64,000 bases of DNA from Lignipirellula cremea (GTDB lineage: Bacteria; Planctomycetota; Planctomycetia; Pirellulales; Pirellulaceae): NCBI RefSeq assembly GCF_007751035.1, contig NZ_CP036433.1:4569001-4633000 (forward strand). The letters are read 5' to 3'. The position numbers and the translations under genes are program-made. This document shows positions 19,973-29,132 of this stretch, one piece after another. The notes under the pieces are model-generated. The model saw only the letters and a list, made by a program, of their open reading frames with translations. It had not been told where the DNA came from and did not search any database. Within the stretch, counting starts at the first letter, position 1. Every line of letters starts with the position of its first letter.

Positions 19973-21829
19973 ATGTGCGGAATCGTAGGATACATAGGGC
20001 ATCGCGAAAGTTCCCCTTTCCTCCTGGAAGGACTGCGACGCCTGGAATACCGCGGATACGATAGCGCTGGCATTGCCGTGCTCGGCCAGAACGGCCTGAA
20101 AATTTGCAAAACGGCGGGACGCATCCAGGGGCTGGTCGACAAACTGATCGATACGCCGCTGGCGGGAACCGTTGGTATTGGCCACACCCGCTGGGCGACC
20201 CATGGCCAGGCGACCGAAGTGAACGCGCATCCGCATCACGACGGTGGATCGCGGATCGCGGTTGTGCATAACGGCGTGATCGAAAACTATCAAAGCATCA
20301 AGACCACGCTGGAAGGGAAAGGCCGCCGTTTTTATTCGGCCACTGACAGCGAAGTGCTGGCCCAGCTGATTGGCTACGAACTGGAATCCGTCGAGCCGAG
20401 CGCCGACGACCCGTATCGCCACCTGGTCACCGCCGTGAAGGCCGCGCTGGACCAGGTCCGCGGCACCTATGGCCTGGCCGTGGTGTTTCGCGATTATCCC
20501 GACGTGCTGATCGCCGCCCGGCTGGGCAGCCCGCTGGTGGTCGGGATTGGCACAGGCGAGAATTTCCTCGCCAGCGACGCTTCTCCGTTGGTGGGACACA
20601 CCGATCGGATCGTCTACCTGGCCGATCATCAGATTGCTGTGGTGACGGCGGATCGTCTGGACGTTTCGCATCGCGAAGCCGGCCAGGTCCACTGGAACGC
20701 CGAAGCGATGCCGATTAACGCCGCGGACTCCGGCCTGTCGGGCTTCGACCATTACATGCTGCAGGAGATCTACGAGCAGCCAACCTCGCTGGAAAACGCC
20801 ATGCGGGGCCGTTTGAGCGAAGAGCACGCCACGGCAGTGTTTGGCGGACTGAACCTGACTCCCCGGCAAATGCGGGGCGTCAATCGCCTGGTATTGACCG
20901 CCTGTGGAACCAGCTGGCACGCCGCCCTGGTGGGCGAGTACCTGATTGAAGAACTGGCCGGCATTCCGGTCGAGGTCGAATACGCCAGCGAGCTGCGATA
21001 TCGCAACCCGCCGCTGGATCCGGAAACGCTGTTGTTCGCCATTACGCAAAGCGGCGAGACCGCCGACACGCTGGCCGCCCTTCGCGAGATGAAGCGAAAA
21101 GGCCACCACACCCTGGCGATTTGCAACGTCGTGGGCAGCAGCATCGCTCAGGAAGCCGACGGCGGGATCTACCTGCACGCCGGACCTGAAGTGGGCGTTG
21201 CCTCGACCAAGGCGTACACTTCGCAATGCGTCGTGCTGGCGATGCTGGCGTTGTACTTCGGCCGTCTGCGTCATATGAGTTTCGACGCCGGACTGCGGAT
21301 CATCGAATCGCTCCAGGCATTGCCTGCCCAGCTGGAGAAAACGCTGGAGGTCAACGACCGGGTGAAAAAGGTGGCCGAACGCTACGCCCACTGCAATAAC
21401 TTTTTGTACATGGGACGCCAGTTCAACTTCCCGACGGCTCTTGAAGGCGCTCTGAAACTGAAAGAGATCAGTTATATCCACGCCGAAGGCTATCCGGCGG
21501 CGGAAATGAAGCACGGTCCGATCGCCCTGGTTGATGAGCACACGCCTAGCGTCTTCATCATGCCGCACGGGAAGGTTTACGACAAAGTCATGGCCAACCT
21601 GGAAGAGGTCAAGGCCCGTGGCGGCCCGGTAATTGTTGTCGCTTGCGAAGGCGATACCGATGCGGCTCGCCTTGCCGATGAAGTAATTTATACGCCTCAC
21701 GTAGAAGAGTTTTTGCAACCGATAATCAGTGTGGCCCCCCTTCAGTTGCTGGCGTACCATATCGCCGTACTGAGAGGGTGCGACGTTGATAAACCGCGAA
21801 ATCTCGCGAAGAGTGTTACCGTCGAATAA
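19973..21829 (+). CDS. glmS: glutamine-fructose-6-phosphate aminotransferase (isomerizing)
   Basis: A 618-residue enzyme that makes glucosamine-6-phosphate, the first committed step to UDP-GlcNAc. The N-terminal glutaminase starts at the catalytic Cys2 (MCGIVGYIG), with EYRGYDSAGIA and GHTRWATHG conserved. Two SIS isomerase domains follow (TACGTSWHAALVGEY, ITQSGETADTLAALREM, GPEVGVASTKAYTSQ, HAEGYPAAEMKHGPIALV), ending in the usual DKPRNLAKSVTVE tail. The start is fixed by the need for Cys directly after Met; upstream in-frame sequence to 19859 is not coding. Length is normal. Confidence 0.97.
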   Translation: MCGIVGYIGHRESSPFLLEGLRRLEYRGYDSAGIAVLGQNGLKICKTAGRIQGLVDKLIDTPLAGTVGIGHTRWATHGQATEVNAHPHHDGGSRIAVVHNGVIENYQSIKTTLEGKGRRFYSATDSEVLAQLIGYELESVEPSADDPYRHLVTAVKAALDQVRGTYGLAVVFRDYPDVLIAARLGSPLVVGIGTGENFLASDASPLVGHTDRIVYLADHQIAVVTADRLDVSHREAGQVHWNAEAMPINAADSGLSGFDHYMLQEIYEQPTSLENAMRGRLSEEHATAVFGGLNLTPRQMRGVNRLVLTACGTSWHAALVGEYLIEELAGIPVEVEYASELRYRNPPLDPETLLFAITQSGETADTLAALREMKRKGHHTLAICNVVGSSIAQEADGGIYLHAGPEVGVASTKAYTSQCVVLAMLALYFGRLRHMSFDAGLRIIESLQALPAQLEKTLEVNDRVKKVAERYAHCNNFLYMGRQFNFPTALEGALKLKEISYIHAEGYPAAEMKHGPIALVDEHTPSVFIMPHGKVYDKVMANLEEVKARGGPVIVVACEGDTDAARLADEVIYTPHVEEFLQPIISVAPLQLLAYHIAVLRGCDVDKPRNLAKSVTVE

Positions 21830-21895
21830 GAAGGCGGGCAAGACCCTTAGATTCTGCAGACTAATCTGCGATCCTCCTTTGCCATCGAGTTAAAC

Positions 21896-22105
21896 ATGAG
21901 TGAAAACGGCTTGAGTTTCAACGCCCGAAAAGCAATGACAGTTCATCTGGGCGAAGCCGCTGGTTCCGAGCTTTCCCTGTTTCTGCTCCGTCTGGCCGCT
22001 CGGGTCGAAGACCTGGAGAACGAGAATCAGAGCCTGCGACAGCAACTGGAGCCCGTGAGTGTTTCGCTTGAAGAGGAAGTTATCCCCCTGCGTCGCGCTG
22101 CCTGA
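21896..22105 (+). CDS. small coiled-coil protein, unknown function
   Basis: A 69-residue frame between glmS and nnrD on the same strand. The C-terminal half (LFLLRLAARVEDLENENQ, then SLRQQLEPV) forms a clear heptad-like coiled coil; the N-terminus is polar. It has no signal peptide or membrane helix. There is no strong ribosome site, which lowers confidence. The protein-like composition and the same-strand position 66 bp after glmS support it. No family is recognised. Confidence 0.5.
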   Translation: MSENGLSFNARKAMTVHLGEAAGSELSLFLLRLAARVEDLENENQSLRQQLEPVSVSLEEEVIPLRRAA

Positions 22106-22279
22106 TAGCGGCTCGCGATGAGCAAGTCGCCAGGGGGTCTCGGCCGCGATCCGGTCAATGCGACCGCCCTGCCGCCGGCAGTCTCCCTGCAGGTCTAAAG
22201 AGCGTCGCTTCCGCGGCGCCTGGTCGCCCGGCGACAATCGTGCTATCTGTCTGATCTTGGCGCGGGAGGATGTTCGCCG

Positions 22280-23134
22280 ATGGACGACTTGACCCGTCTG
22301 CCTCCCCGCGAGGCGGATAGCCATAAAGGAACCTACGGTCGGGTGCTGCTTATCGGCGGTTCCCGCGGCATGGCGGGCTCGATCTCGCTGGCCGGCATGG
22401 CCGCTTTGCGTTCCGGCGCCGGACTGGTGACTCTCGCCGTTCCGGATGACTGCCTGGATACAGTGGCCGGTTTTCATCCGTGCTACATGACGATTCCTTT
22501 GCCTGCGGACGCCGACGGAGAATTGGCGTTTGACGTGCGGGATCTTCTGTCCGACCCGCTGCAGTCGGCAAATGCCGTTGCCGTCGGCCCTGGCTTTGGC
22601 GATCGCGATTCCGTGCGTGCTTTCGTCCTGGAACTGTACCGTTCCCACAAGGGACCGCTGGTCGTCGACGCCGACGGGCTCAATGCACTGGCCTGTCACC
22701 GAGATCAATTGCCGCAGGTCGCAGGCGTGCGGGTGTTTACGCCGCATCCGAGAGAGTTTGCACGACTCACGGGCGAGCATCCGCAATCGGCGGAGGCTGA
22801 GGAGCAGGCCGGGCTCCAGTTTGCTGCACCGATACGCGACAGCGTGCTCGTGCTCAAAGGGCATCGAACGCTCGTCACCGACGGACAGCAAGTCTGGCGA
22901 AACCAGACCGGCAATCCCGGCATGGCGACAGGCGGCTGCGGCGACGTCCTGACCGGCATGATCGCTGCCCTGCTGGGGCAAGGACTGTCGGCCTGGGATG
23001 CGGCCCGCTATGCGGTGCGGCTGCACGGACTGGCGGGCGACATTGCAGCCGCCGAACTGGGGCAGATATCGCTGACCGCGATCGATCTGCTCACCTTCCT
23101 CCCAACTGCAATCCAGCAGGAGCAGGCCCGTTAG
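22280..23134 (+). CDS. nnrD: ADP/ATP-dependent NAD(P)H-hydrate dehydratase
   Basis: A 284-residue ribokinase-fold repair enzyme (YjeF C-terminal family) that restores NAD(P)H from its hydrate. Seen motifs are HKGTYGRVLLIGGSRGMAGS (start of the domain), VGPGFGD, PLVVDADGLNAL, FTPHPREFARL, VLKGHRTLVTDG and NPGMATGGCGDVLTGMIA, which includes the catalytic Asp. The epimerase domain (NnrE) found fused in many bacteria is absent, so this is a stand-alone dehydratase. The ATG at 22280 has GGGAGGA upstream. A 174 bp spacer separates it from the small coiled-coil gene. Confidence 0.9.
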   Translation: MDDLTRLPPREADSHKGTYGRVLLIGGSRGMAGSISLAGMAALRSGAGLVTLAVPDDCLDTVAGFHPCYMTIPLPADADGELAFDVRDLLSDPLQSANAVAVGPGFGDRDSVRAFVLELYRSHKGPLVVDADGLNALACHRDQLPQVAGVRVFTPHPREFARLTGEHPQSAEAEEQAGLQFAAPIRDSVLVLKGHRTLVTDGQQVWRNQTGNPGMATGGCGDVLTGMIAALLGQGLSAWDAARYAVRLHGLAGDIAAAELGQISLTAIDLLTFLPTAIQQEQAR

Positions 23135-23145
23135 CCCGGGTCCTT

Positions 23146-23181
23146 TAAGCGACCGGCGCCAAATAAGCGACCGGCGCCAAA
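23146..23181. repeat. two perfect tandem copies of an 18 bp unit
   Basis: TAAGCGACCGGCGCCAAA occurs at 23146-23163 and again, immediately, at 23164-23181. Each copy contains the palindrome GGCGCC. The pair lies between the convergent stops of nnrD (23134) and the GntR/LacI regulator (23279). It could be a remnant of an intergenic repeat family. Confidence 0.8.
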
Positions 23182-23278
23182 GTTCCCCTGGCGTCGCGGA
23201 TAGAAACCGCCACGTAGCCGAGTTCGCTTTGTGAGCCGCTTAGTGCGGGTAGCGACGAACCTTGATTGGGGCTTTTCG

Positions 23279-24418
23279 TCACGCAGGCGGCGCGGTGGTG
23301 CGTCCTTCTTTGAGAACGTACGGGATCTTCTCATGAACTGGCTGGTGGGTGTCTCCCTCGGCGATCGCCCGTAGCAGGATCGCCATTGCGGAGCGTCCCA
23401 GTTCGTACCAGTCCAGCTGCGTGCAGGTCAGGCCGATCACATCGCCTCCGCCGCCGCCGACGATGCTTAAATCCTGCGGGGTCTGCAGCCCTTTCTCCCA
23501 GGCGGCGTCAACCACAAAATGGGCAAGGGCGTTACTGAAACAGATCACCGCGGTCGGCGGCAACGGCGCGGACTGGATCGTGTTGACCACTTCGGCGGCG
23601 CCTTCGGGGTTGATCGGTACAAACATCTCCCAGGCGCGGCGGCAGCGGAGCCCGGCGGCCCGCATCCCCTCGCGATAGCCGCGGAGCAGCCACGGATTTA
23701 GATCCGGCTGTTGCCAGTGCGCCAGCGCGATCCGGCGATGGCCCAGGCTGGCGAGGTACTCGACTGCCATCTTTCCCCGGCCAAAGGAGTCGGGCACCAC
23801 CGAACTGACCTTGGGCAGATGCAGGTCGTGATCCAGCAGCACGACCGGCAGGTTGCGTCCGCTGAGTCGGCGGATCAGCTTCTCTTCCGCGACCGAGGCA
23901 AAGATCGCTCCACGCAGCGAGATCTGCGAACTCAGTTCGTCAAAGGCGTGCCGCAACTGCGGAATGCGTGAGCTGCGGGCGACCATTTGATAGCCGGCAT
24001 TGCCGGCCTCGACCAGCGCTCCGTCGAACATGCAACTGCTAACGGTACGGGAGACCACATCGCAGGAGCCCTTTTCGGAACTGTAATCGGCCTGCAGGTA
24101 GCCAACGACTTTGGCGGCCGGCGTCAGCTGGGAAGGGGACTGCGGCGGATTGACGAATGTGCCGCGGCGGCGATGTTTGATCAGCAGGCCTTCGGTCTGC
24201 AGCGACTCCAGCGCCAGGCGAACGGTCTCGCGGCTGACGCCCAACTGATCCGCCAGTTCGACGGTCGTCGGTAACCGCTCGCCAGGAAACACGCCGTCGG
24301 TGATCGCCTTGCGCAAGGTCTGTTCTACTTGCGCGATCAGCGTCAAAGGACGATCGATCCGCGTCAACGGGTCTTCGTCGGGAAGCGGGTTCGCGGGGGA
24401 ACGGCGTTTTTTGGCCAT
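23279..24418 (-). CDS. GntR-type winged-helix regulator with LacI-like sugar-binding domain
   Basis: A 379-residue transcription regulator. Residues ~25-95 form a GntR winged helix (LADQLGVSRETVRLALESL). After a linker, residues ~105-375 form a LacI/periplasmic-binding-like ligand domain (MVARSSRIPQLRHAFDEL, VVLLDHDLHLPKV, LASLGHRRIALAHW, AVICFSNALAHFVVDAAW). This order is that of AraR-like hybrid regulators that respond to sugars. It is divergent from the PSD1/DUF1501 genes across a 204 bp spacer, so it may control them and itself; that is inference. The ligand is unknown. The ATG at 24418 sits just after an AT-rich tract with no obvious ribosome site. Confidence 0.88.
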   Translation of the reverse strand: MAKKRRSPANPLPDEDPLTRIDRPLTLIAQVEQTLRKAITDGVFPGERLPTTVELADQLGVSRETVRLALESLQTEGLLIKHRRRGTFVNPPQSPSQLTPAAKVVGYLQADYSSEKGSCDVVSRTVSSCMFDGALVEAGNAGYQMVARSSRIPQLRHAFDELSSQISLRGAIFASVAEEKLIRRLSGRNLPVVLLDHDLHLPKVSSVVPDSFGRGKMAVEYLASLGHRRIALAHWQQPDLNPWLLRGYREGMRAAGLRCRRAWEMFVPINPEGAAEVVNTIQSAPLPPTAVICFSNALAHFVVDAAWEKGLQTPQDLSIVGGGGGDVIGLTCTQLDWYELGRSAMAILLRAIAEGDTHQPVHEKIPYVLKEGRTTAPPA

Positions 24419-24424
24419 GGTAAA

Positions 24425-24452
24425 ATACTACAATCAAAAGACACAAACACAA
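24425..24452 (-). promoter_or_regulatory. candidate promoter of the GntR/LacI regulator (TTGTGT-N16-TAGTAT)
   Basis: On the minus strand TTGTGT (24452-24447) and TAGTAT (24430-24425) are 16 bp apart. The -10 ends only 7 bp before the ATG at 24418, so a transcript from here would be leaderless or nearly so. The palindrome TCGACGTCGA at 24484-24493 in the same divergent spacer is a possible operator. Confidence 0.3.
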
Positions 24453-24622
24453 CCTCGTTGCCATAGTGTAATAACATTGGGAATCGACGTCGAAGGTTGC
24501 TATCATTTTTCCTGTACCCTATGAAAGGGGGTCGTCCCGGGTAACGCGGACGACAGAAGCGTCGAGTGGGCGCGCCTTTTATCGATGGTTCGCAAGCCGC
24601 CTTCCTCGCGAGAGAAGTTGCG

Positions 24623-27436
24623 ATGCATTGCTTGGAACGCCTTTCACGGCATGTACTGGACATCGTCCGACGACACGGCTCTCCCGGGGCGCGGGGGGTG
24701 CTCGTCCTGTGCCTGGCGCTGGCCGTGGTCCACGTCGGTCCGGCAGTCACAGCGGAAACTGCGGAGCCAGGAGACGTGGACTACCTGCGGGAATTGAAGC
24801 CGCTGCTGGCCCGCAAGTGCTACGCCTGTCATGGAGCGTTGCGGCAGGAAGCCGGGCTGCGGCTGGATACGGCCGCCTTCCTGCGGCAGGGAGGCGACTC
24901 GGGCGCTGCAATGCTTCCCGGCGACGCCGCCGGCAGCCTGTTGCGCCAGAAGGTCGCCGATCCTGATCCCGACACGCGGATGCCGCCTGAAGGGGAAGGC
25001 GAACGGCTCACCGCCGATGAAGTCGATCTGTTCAGCCGCTGGATCAATCAGGGCGCCGACAGTCCGGCCGACGAGGCGCCGGAAGCCTCGCCAGCGGATC
25101 ACTGGGCCTATCAGCCGCCCGTTCGTCCGCCTGTGCCGGCGATCGCGCCAGAGCATGCGGGCTGGGTTCGTGGTCCGATCGATGCCTTTGTGGCGGCGGC
25201 GCATCAACAGCAGGAACTGCAGCCTTCTCTGCCGGCCGAGCCGCACGTCCTGCTGCGTCGCGTCCATCTGGATCTGACGGGCCTGCCGCCGACGCGGGAA
25301 GAGTTGCGGGCCTTTACCGCCGACCCGTCGGACGCCGCGTATGCCGCGGTGGTGGAGCGTTTGCTGTCCGATCCGGCTTACGGCGAACGCTGGGGACGGC
25401 ACTGGCTGGATGTCTGGCGATACAGCGACTGGTCCGGCGAGTTCGACAACCAGGTTCGCGGGGCGCCCCAGGGGATGTGGCGGTGGCGGGACTGGGTAAT
25501 TGAGTCGCTCAACCAGGACCAGGGTTACGACCAGATGGTGGTCGAAATGCTGGCCGGCGACGAAACCGCCCCGAACGATCCCCAGGTCCTGAGAGCGACC
25601 GGCTTCCTGGCGCGGAACTTTTACCGCTTCAACCGGAACGTCTGGCTGTCGGATGCAGTCGAGCATGTCAGCAAGGCGTTTCTCGGCGTCACCATGGAGT
25701 GCTGCAAGTGCCACGACCACAAGTTCGATCCGATTACGCAACAAGAGTACTATCAACTGCGGGCCTTCTTTGAGCCGCACCATGTGCGGCAATACCCAAC
25801 GACCGACGGCCTGGAAATGCATCGCGTGTTCGATCAGGACCTGGACCAGGCGACGTACCTGTTCCACCGGGGCGATGAGAAACAGCCGGTGACGAGCAAG
25901 CCGTTGTCTCCTCTCACGCCAGCCCGTTTCGGTCCGTCGCCGGCGATCGTCCCGGTCGACTTGCCGGTCGCGGCGTTCTATCCGTCGCTGGCGGATTACG
26001 AAAGCGATCCCGATCGGATCCGCCAGGAAGCAGAAACGGCAGTCACCGCCGCGGCGAAGGAACTTGAGCGATCCCAGGAGAAGCTGGCCGCCGCCCGGCA
26101 GGCGCTGTCGACTGCGGACGGACCAGAGCGGGAGGACGCTCTCAAACTCACGGCCGAACTGGAACTGCGTCTGGCGGCCGCTGAGCACAGCGTCGCGGCC
26201 GCGGCCCTGCTGGCGGAAACCCTGACAGCGCGCCTGGCTGCTGAACGGGCTAAGTACGCCGACGCGAACGATCGTCCCGCGCCGGAGCAGATCCTTGCGC
26301 TTCGCCAGCATGCCGATCAACTGGACCGGCGACTGCGACGTCTGGAAATCGATCGCGACCTCGCCCAGTATCGCTACGAGGTGGAGACGGCTCTGCGATC
26401 GGGTCGCGGGCCGAACAAAGCACAGAAGAAGCTCGACACGGCACGCGCCCAGTTGGCGGAGTGGCGGGAGAACCCAAGAGCCGGCTATCGCCCGCTGGGC
26501 GAACAGCATCCCATGGTCAGCAGTGGTCGACGGCTGGCGCTGGCCCGCTGGATTGTCGGCCGGCAGAATCCGCTGGCGTCGCGGGTCGCCGTCAATCACC
26601 TCTGGCTGCGACATTTCGGCGCGCCGCTGGCTGCCGATGTGGGCGACTTTGGCATGCGGAGTCGCCGTCCCCCTTTGGCCGATCTGCTCGACTATCTGGC
26701 TGTCGACCTGCAGGAAAACGGCTGGACCATGAAGCGACTGCATCGCCAGATCGTGCTGTCGAGCGTCTATCGGCAACGGTCGGCTGGCCCGCAGTCGTCG
26801 CCGGGGAACTTCGTTCGCGATCCCGAGAACCGCTATTTCTGGCGGATGAACGCCCGCCGGGTGGAAGCCGAAGTGGTTCGCGACAGTATCCTGCATGTGT
26901 CCGGGGCCCTGGATCGCACGCAGGGAGGAATGGAGATCGGACTGGACGCGGCGCCCCAGTCGCTCCGCCGCAGCATTTATTTGCGCCATGCGCACGAACG
27001 GGTTTCCCCCTTTCTGCAGTGGTTCGACAGCGCAAGTTCGCTCGAATGTTATCGGCGGAAGTCGACCATTCTGCCGCAACAGGCGTTGGCCTTGTCGAAC
27101 AGTCCAATGCCGATCGAGCAGTCGCGCCGGCTGGCGAAAAAGCTGAAGGGGGAAGCTGCTGTAACGGCGGACGAGGCGGCGTTTGTGCAGCTGGCCTGGG
27201 AAACGATCTTGTCGCGTTCGCCTTCGCCGGCCGAGCAGGCGGCCTGCCAGGCTTTCCTGGATTCGCAGGCAACGCGTCACTCGGCGGAGGAAGACAGCCT
27301 GCCCGACGAACCGCCCTCGCCGGAAGCAGACGGCGTGCGTCTGGCGACGCCGCCGTCGACCGACCCGCAGCAAAGGGCGCGGGAGAACCTGCTGCACGTA
27401 CTGTTCAACCATAATGAATTTATCACGATCCGCTGA
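24623..27436 (+). CDS. PSD1 / planctomycete cytochrome-c domain protein (PSCyt1-DUF1549-DUF1553)
   Basis: A 937-residue exported protein. A signal segment (RGVLVLCLALAVVHVG) is followed by a planctomycete cytochrome-c domain with heme motif C66-Y-A-C69-H70 and axial-ligand-like MPPEGEGERL. DUF1549 follows (VHLDLTGLPPTREEL, YGERWGRHWLDVWRYSDW, ECCKCHDHKFDPI). About residues 455-620 are an Ala/Glu/Arg-rich coiled-coil insert. DUF1553 follows (NPLASRVAVNHLWLRHFG, STILPQQALALSNSP). The family is always paired with DUF1501 proteins, as here 37 bp downstream, and is thought to act outside the cytoplasm in polymer breakdown; biochemistry is unproven. The ATG at 24623 is favoured over a GTG at 24566 by position of the signal peptide. 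Confidence 0.9.
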   Translation: MHCLERLSRHVLDIVRRHGSPGARGVLVLCLALAVVHVGPAVTAETAEPGDVDYLRELKPLLARKCYACHGALRQEAGLRLDTAAFLRQGGDSGAAMLPGDAAGSLLRQKVADPDPDTRMPPEGEGERLTADEVDLFSRWINQGADSPADEAPEASPADHWAYQPPVRPPVPAIAPEHAGWVRGPIDAFVAAAHQQQELQPSLPAEPHVLLRRVHLDLTGLPPTREELRAFTADPSDAAYAAVVERLLSDPAYGERWGRHWLDVWRYSDWSGEFDNQVRGAPQGMWRWRDWVIESLNQDQGYDQMVVEMLAGDETAPNDPQVLRATGFLARNFYRFNRNVWLSDAVEHVSKAFLGVTMECCKCHDHKFDPITQQEYYQLRAFFEPHHVRQYPTTDGLEMHRVFDQDLDQATYLFHRGDEKQPVTSKPLSPLTPARFGPSPAIVPVDLPVAAFYPSLADYESDPDRIRQEAETAVTAAAKELERSQEKLAAARQALSTADGPEREDALKLTAELELRLAAAEHSVAAAALLAETLTARLAAERAKYADANDRPAPEQILALRQHADQLDRRLRRLEIDRDLAQYRYEVETALRSGRGPNKAQKKLDTARAQLAEWRENPRAGYRPLGEQHPMVSSGRRLALARWIVGRQNPLASRVAVNHLWLRHFGAPLAADVGDFGMRSRRPPLADLLDYLAVDLQENGWTMKRLHRQIVLSSVYRQRSAGPQSSPGNFVRDPENRYFWRMNARRVEAEVVRDSILHVSGALDRTQGGMEIGLDAAPQSLRRSIYLRHAHERVSPFLQWFDSASSLECYRRKSTILPQQALALSNSPMPIEQSRRLAKKLKGEAAVTADEAAFVQLAWETILSRSPSPAEQAACQAFLDSQATRHSAEEDSLPDEPPSPEADGVRLATPPSTDPQQRARENLLHVLFNHNEFITIR

Positions 27437-27473
27437 ACGGCCTGCTGGCTGTCTGCCGTGGAGAACTGACCGC

Positions 27474-28937
27474 ATGACGCTTCCCGACCGACGCACGTTT
27501 CTCTCCGACCTGGGCATGGGATTCACCGGTCTGTCGCTGGCGGCCATGCTGCAGCAGGACGGCTACGCGGCGCCGGGCGCCGCGCCGGTCGACACGGCGT
27601 TGCCGACGGGCAGACCGCACTTTGCCCCCAAGGCGAAATCCGTCATCTGGCTGTTCATGATCGGCGGTCTCAGCCAGATGGAAGGTTTCGACCCCAAGCC
27701 CGCGCTCAACAAGTACGCCGGAAAAACGATCGAATCCACGCCGCACGCGGATGTGCTTGCCCAGCCGTACATCGGCCGGAATCTGCGGGTGGTCGACACG
27801 GGAAAAAAGATCTGGCGCGATATCTACCCGCTGCAGACCGGTTATCGCCGTTTCGGCGAAAGCGGCGTCCTGCTCTCGGATACCTGGCCGCATGTGGGGG
27901 AGTGCGTCGACGATCTGTGCCTGATCCGCTCGCTTTGGACGACCGACGATAACCACGGAGCCCAGCTGCAGTTCCATACAGGCCGGCACCTGCTCGACGG
28001 CGTCTTCCCTTCGCTCGGTTCCTGGGTGCACTATGGGCTGGGCACGCTTAACGAGAATCTGCCGCAGTTTGTCGTGCTGGGAAAATCCCTTTCCGAGCGG
28101 TTCGGCGGCGCCGGCGGCCATTCGGCCGACTACCTGGGGCCCGAGCACGACGGCGTGCCGGTCGAGGTCGACCCGCGGCGTCCCTTGCCGTTTGGCGCCC
28201 CGCCAGCCGATGTAACCGCGGCGGAACAGGAAGGGGAGTTTGGCCTGCTGAACCAGCTCCATCAATTGACCGCGGTCGAGTATCCATCCGACCCACAGCT
28301 GAGAGCGCGGATCAAATCGTACGAACTGGCCTTCCGCATGCAAAAGGCGATGCCGGAGGTGTTCCAGTTTTCGCAGGAGACGGCCGACACGCAAAGCCTG
28401 TACGGACTGCAGGATCCGTCCACACGGGACTTTGGCGAAAAATGTCTGGCCGCCCGACGGATGGTGGAGCGAGGCGTGCGATTCATCCAGGTGTACGACG
28501 GCACGGCCCCCGGCGGCGGAAAATGGGATACGCATGATGACTCCCGGAAACGGCTGGCCGAGAATGCCCAGAGCGTCGACAAGCCGATCGCCGGTCTGCT
28601 GCGGGACCTGAAACAGCGGGGCCTGCTTGAGGAGACGCTTGTCTGTTTCATGACGGAGTTCGGCCGCAGCGTCGGCGGTCAAGGCGCGAAAGCGACCGGC
28701 CGGGAGCACTCGCCCTATGGGTTTACGGTCTGGATGGCCGGCGGCGGTATTCGCCCTGGCGTACACGGCGCGACTGATGAGCTGGGATTTCACGCGGTCG
28801 AGAACCGGCATTACGTGACCGATATCCACGCGACCGTTTTGCACCAGCTGGGGCTGGATCCCCGGCGGCTGGAAGTGCCCGGACACAAGCGAATTGAAAT
28901 CGACTACGGCCAGCCGATCCGAGAGATCCTGGGTTAG
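27474..28937 (+). CDS. DUF1501 family protein, Tat-exported
   Basis: A 487-residue protein of the alkaline-phosphatase-like DUF1501 family. A twin-arginine leader (DRRTFLSDLGMGFTGLSL) indicates folded export. Conserved segments include SVIWLFMIGGLSQMEGFDPKP, NHGAQLQFHTGR, GSWVHYGLG, KWDTHDDSRKR, FMTEFGRS and GREHSPYGFTVWMAGGG. The gene follows the PSD1 gene with GGAGAA before the ATG and should be its co-transcribed partner. An in-frame extension to 27183 overlaps the PSD1 coding region and is rejected. The enzymatic role of the pair is unproven. Confidence 0.92.
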   Translation: MTLPDRRTFLSDLGMGFTGLSLAAMLQQDGYAAPGAAPVDTALPTGRPHFAPKAKSVIWLFMIGGLSQMEGFDPKPALNKYAGKTIESTPHADVLAQPYIGRNLRVVDTGKKIWRDIYPLQTGYRRFGESGVLLSDTWPHVGECVDDLCLIRSLWTTDDNHGAQLQFHTGRHLLDGVFPSLGSWVHYGLGTLNENLPQFVVLGKSLSERFGGAGGHSADYLGPEHDGVPVEVDPRRPLPFGAPPADVTAAEQEGEFGLLNQLHQLTAVEYPSDPQLRARIKSYELAFRMQKAMPEVFQFSQETADTQSLYGLQDPSTRDFGEKCLAARRMVERGVRFIQVYDGTAPGGGKWDTHDDSRKRLAENAQSVDKPIAGLLRDLKQRGLLEETLVCFMTEFGRSVGGQGAKATGREHSPYGFTVWMAGGGIRPGVHGATDELGFHAVENRHYVTDIHATVLHQLGLDPRRLEVPGHKRIEIDYGQPIREILG

Positions 28938-29132
28938 CCGCGCACCGACAGTCCTGATCGGTAAGGCCCGCTCGACGGGGGCGGCAGCCTGGAAGGGAGA
29001 TTGCTGCGGCGTGGATCTGGCGTCTGCGGGGGTGTTGACGGGACGGGCAAAACAGCTTCTGTTTGGCGGCATGGCGTCGTCGCGACAGCGGGTTGCAGGC
29101 GGGCCTGCTGGCTGGTTCAGGAACAGGACTCC

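Noticed and set aside
19964-21841. 625-codon minus-strand frame over glmS
   Set aside because: Fully antisense to a clear glmS gene; GC-rich third positions explain the lack of stops.
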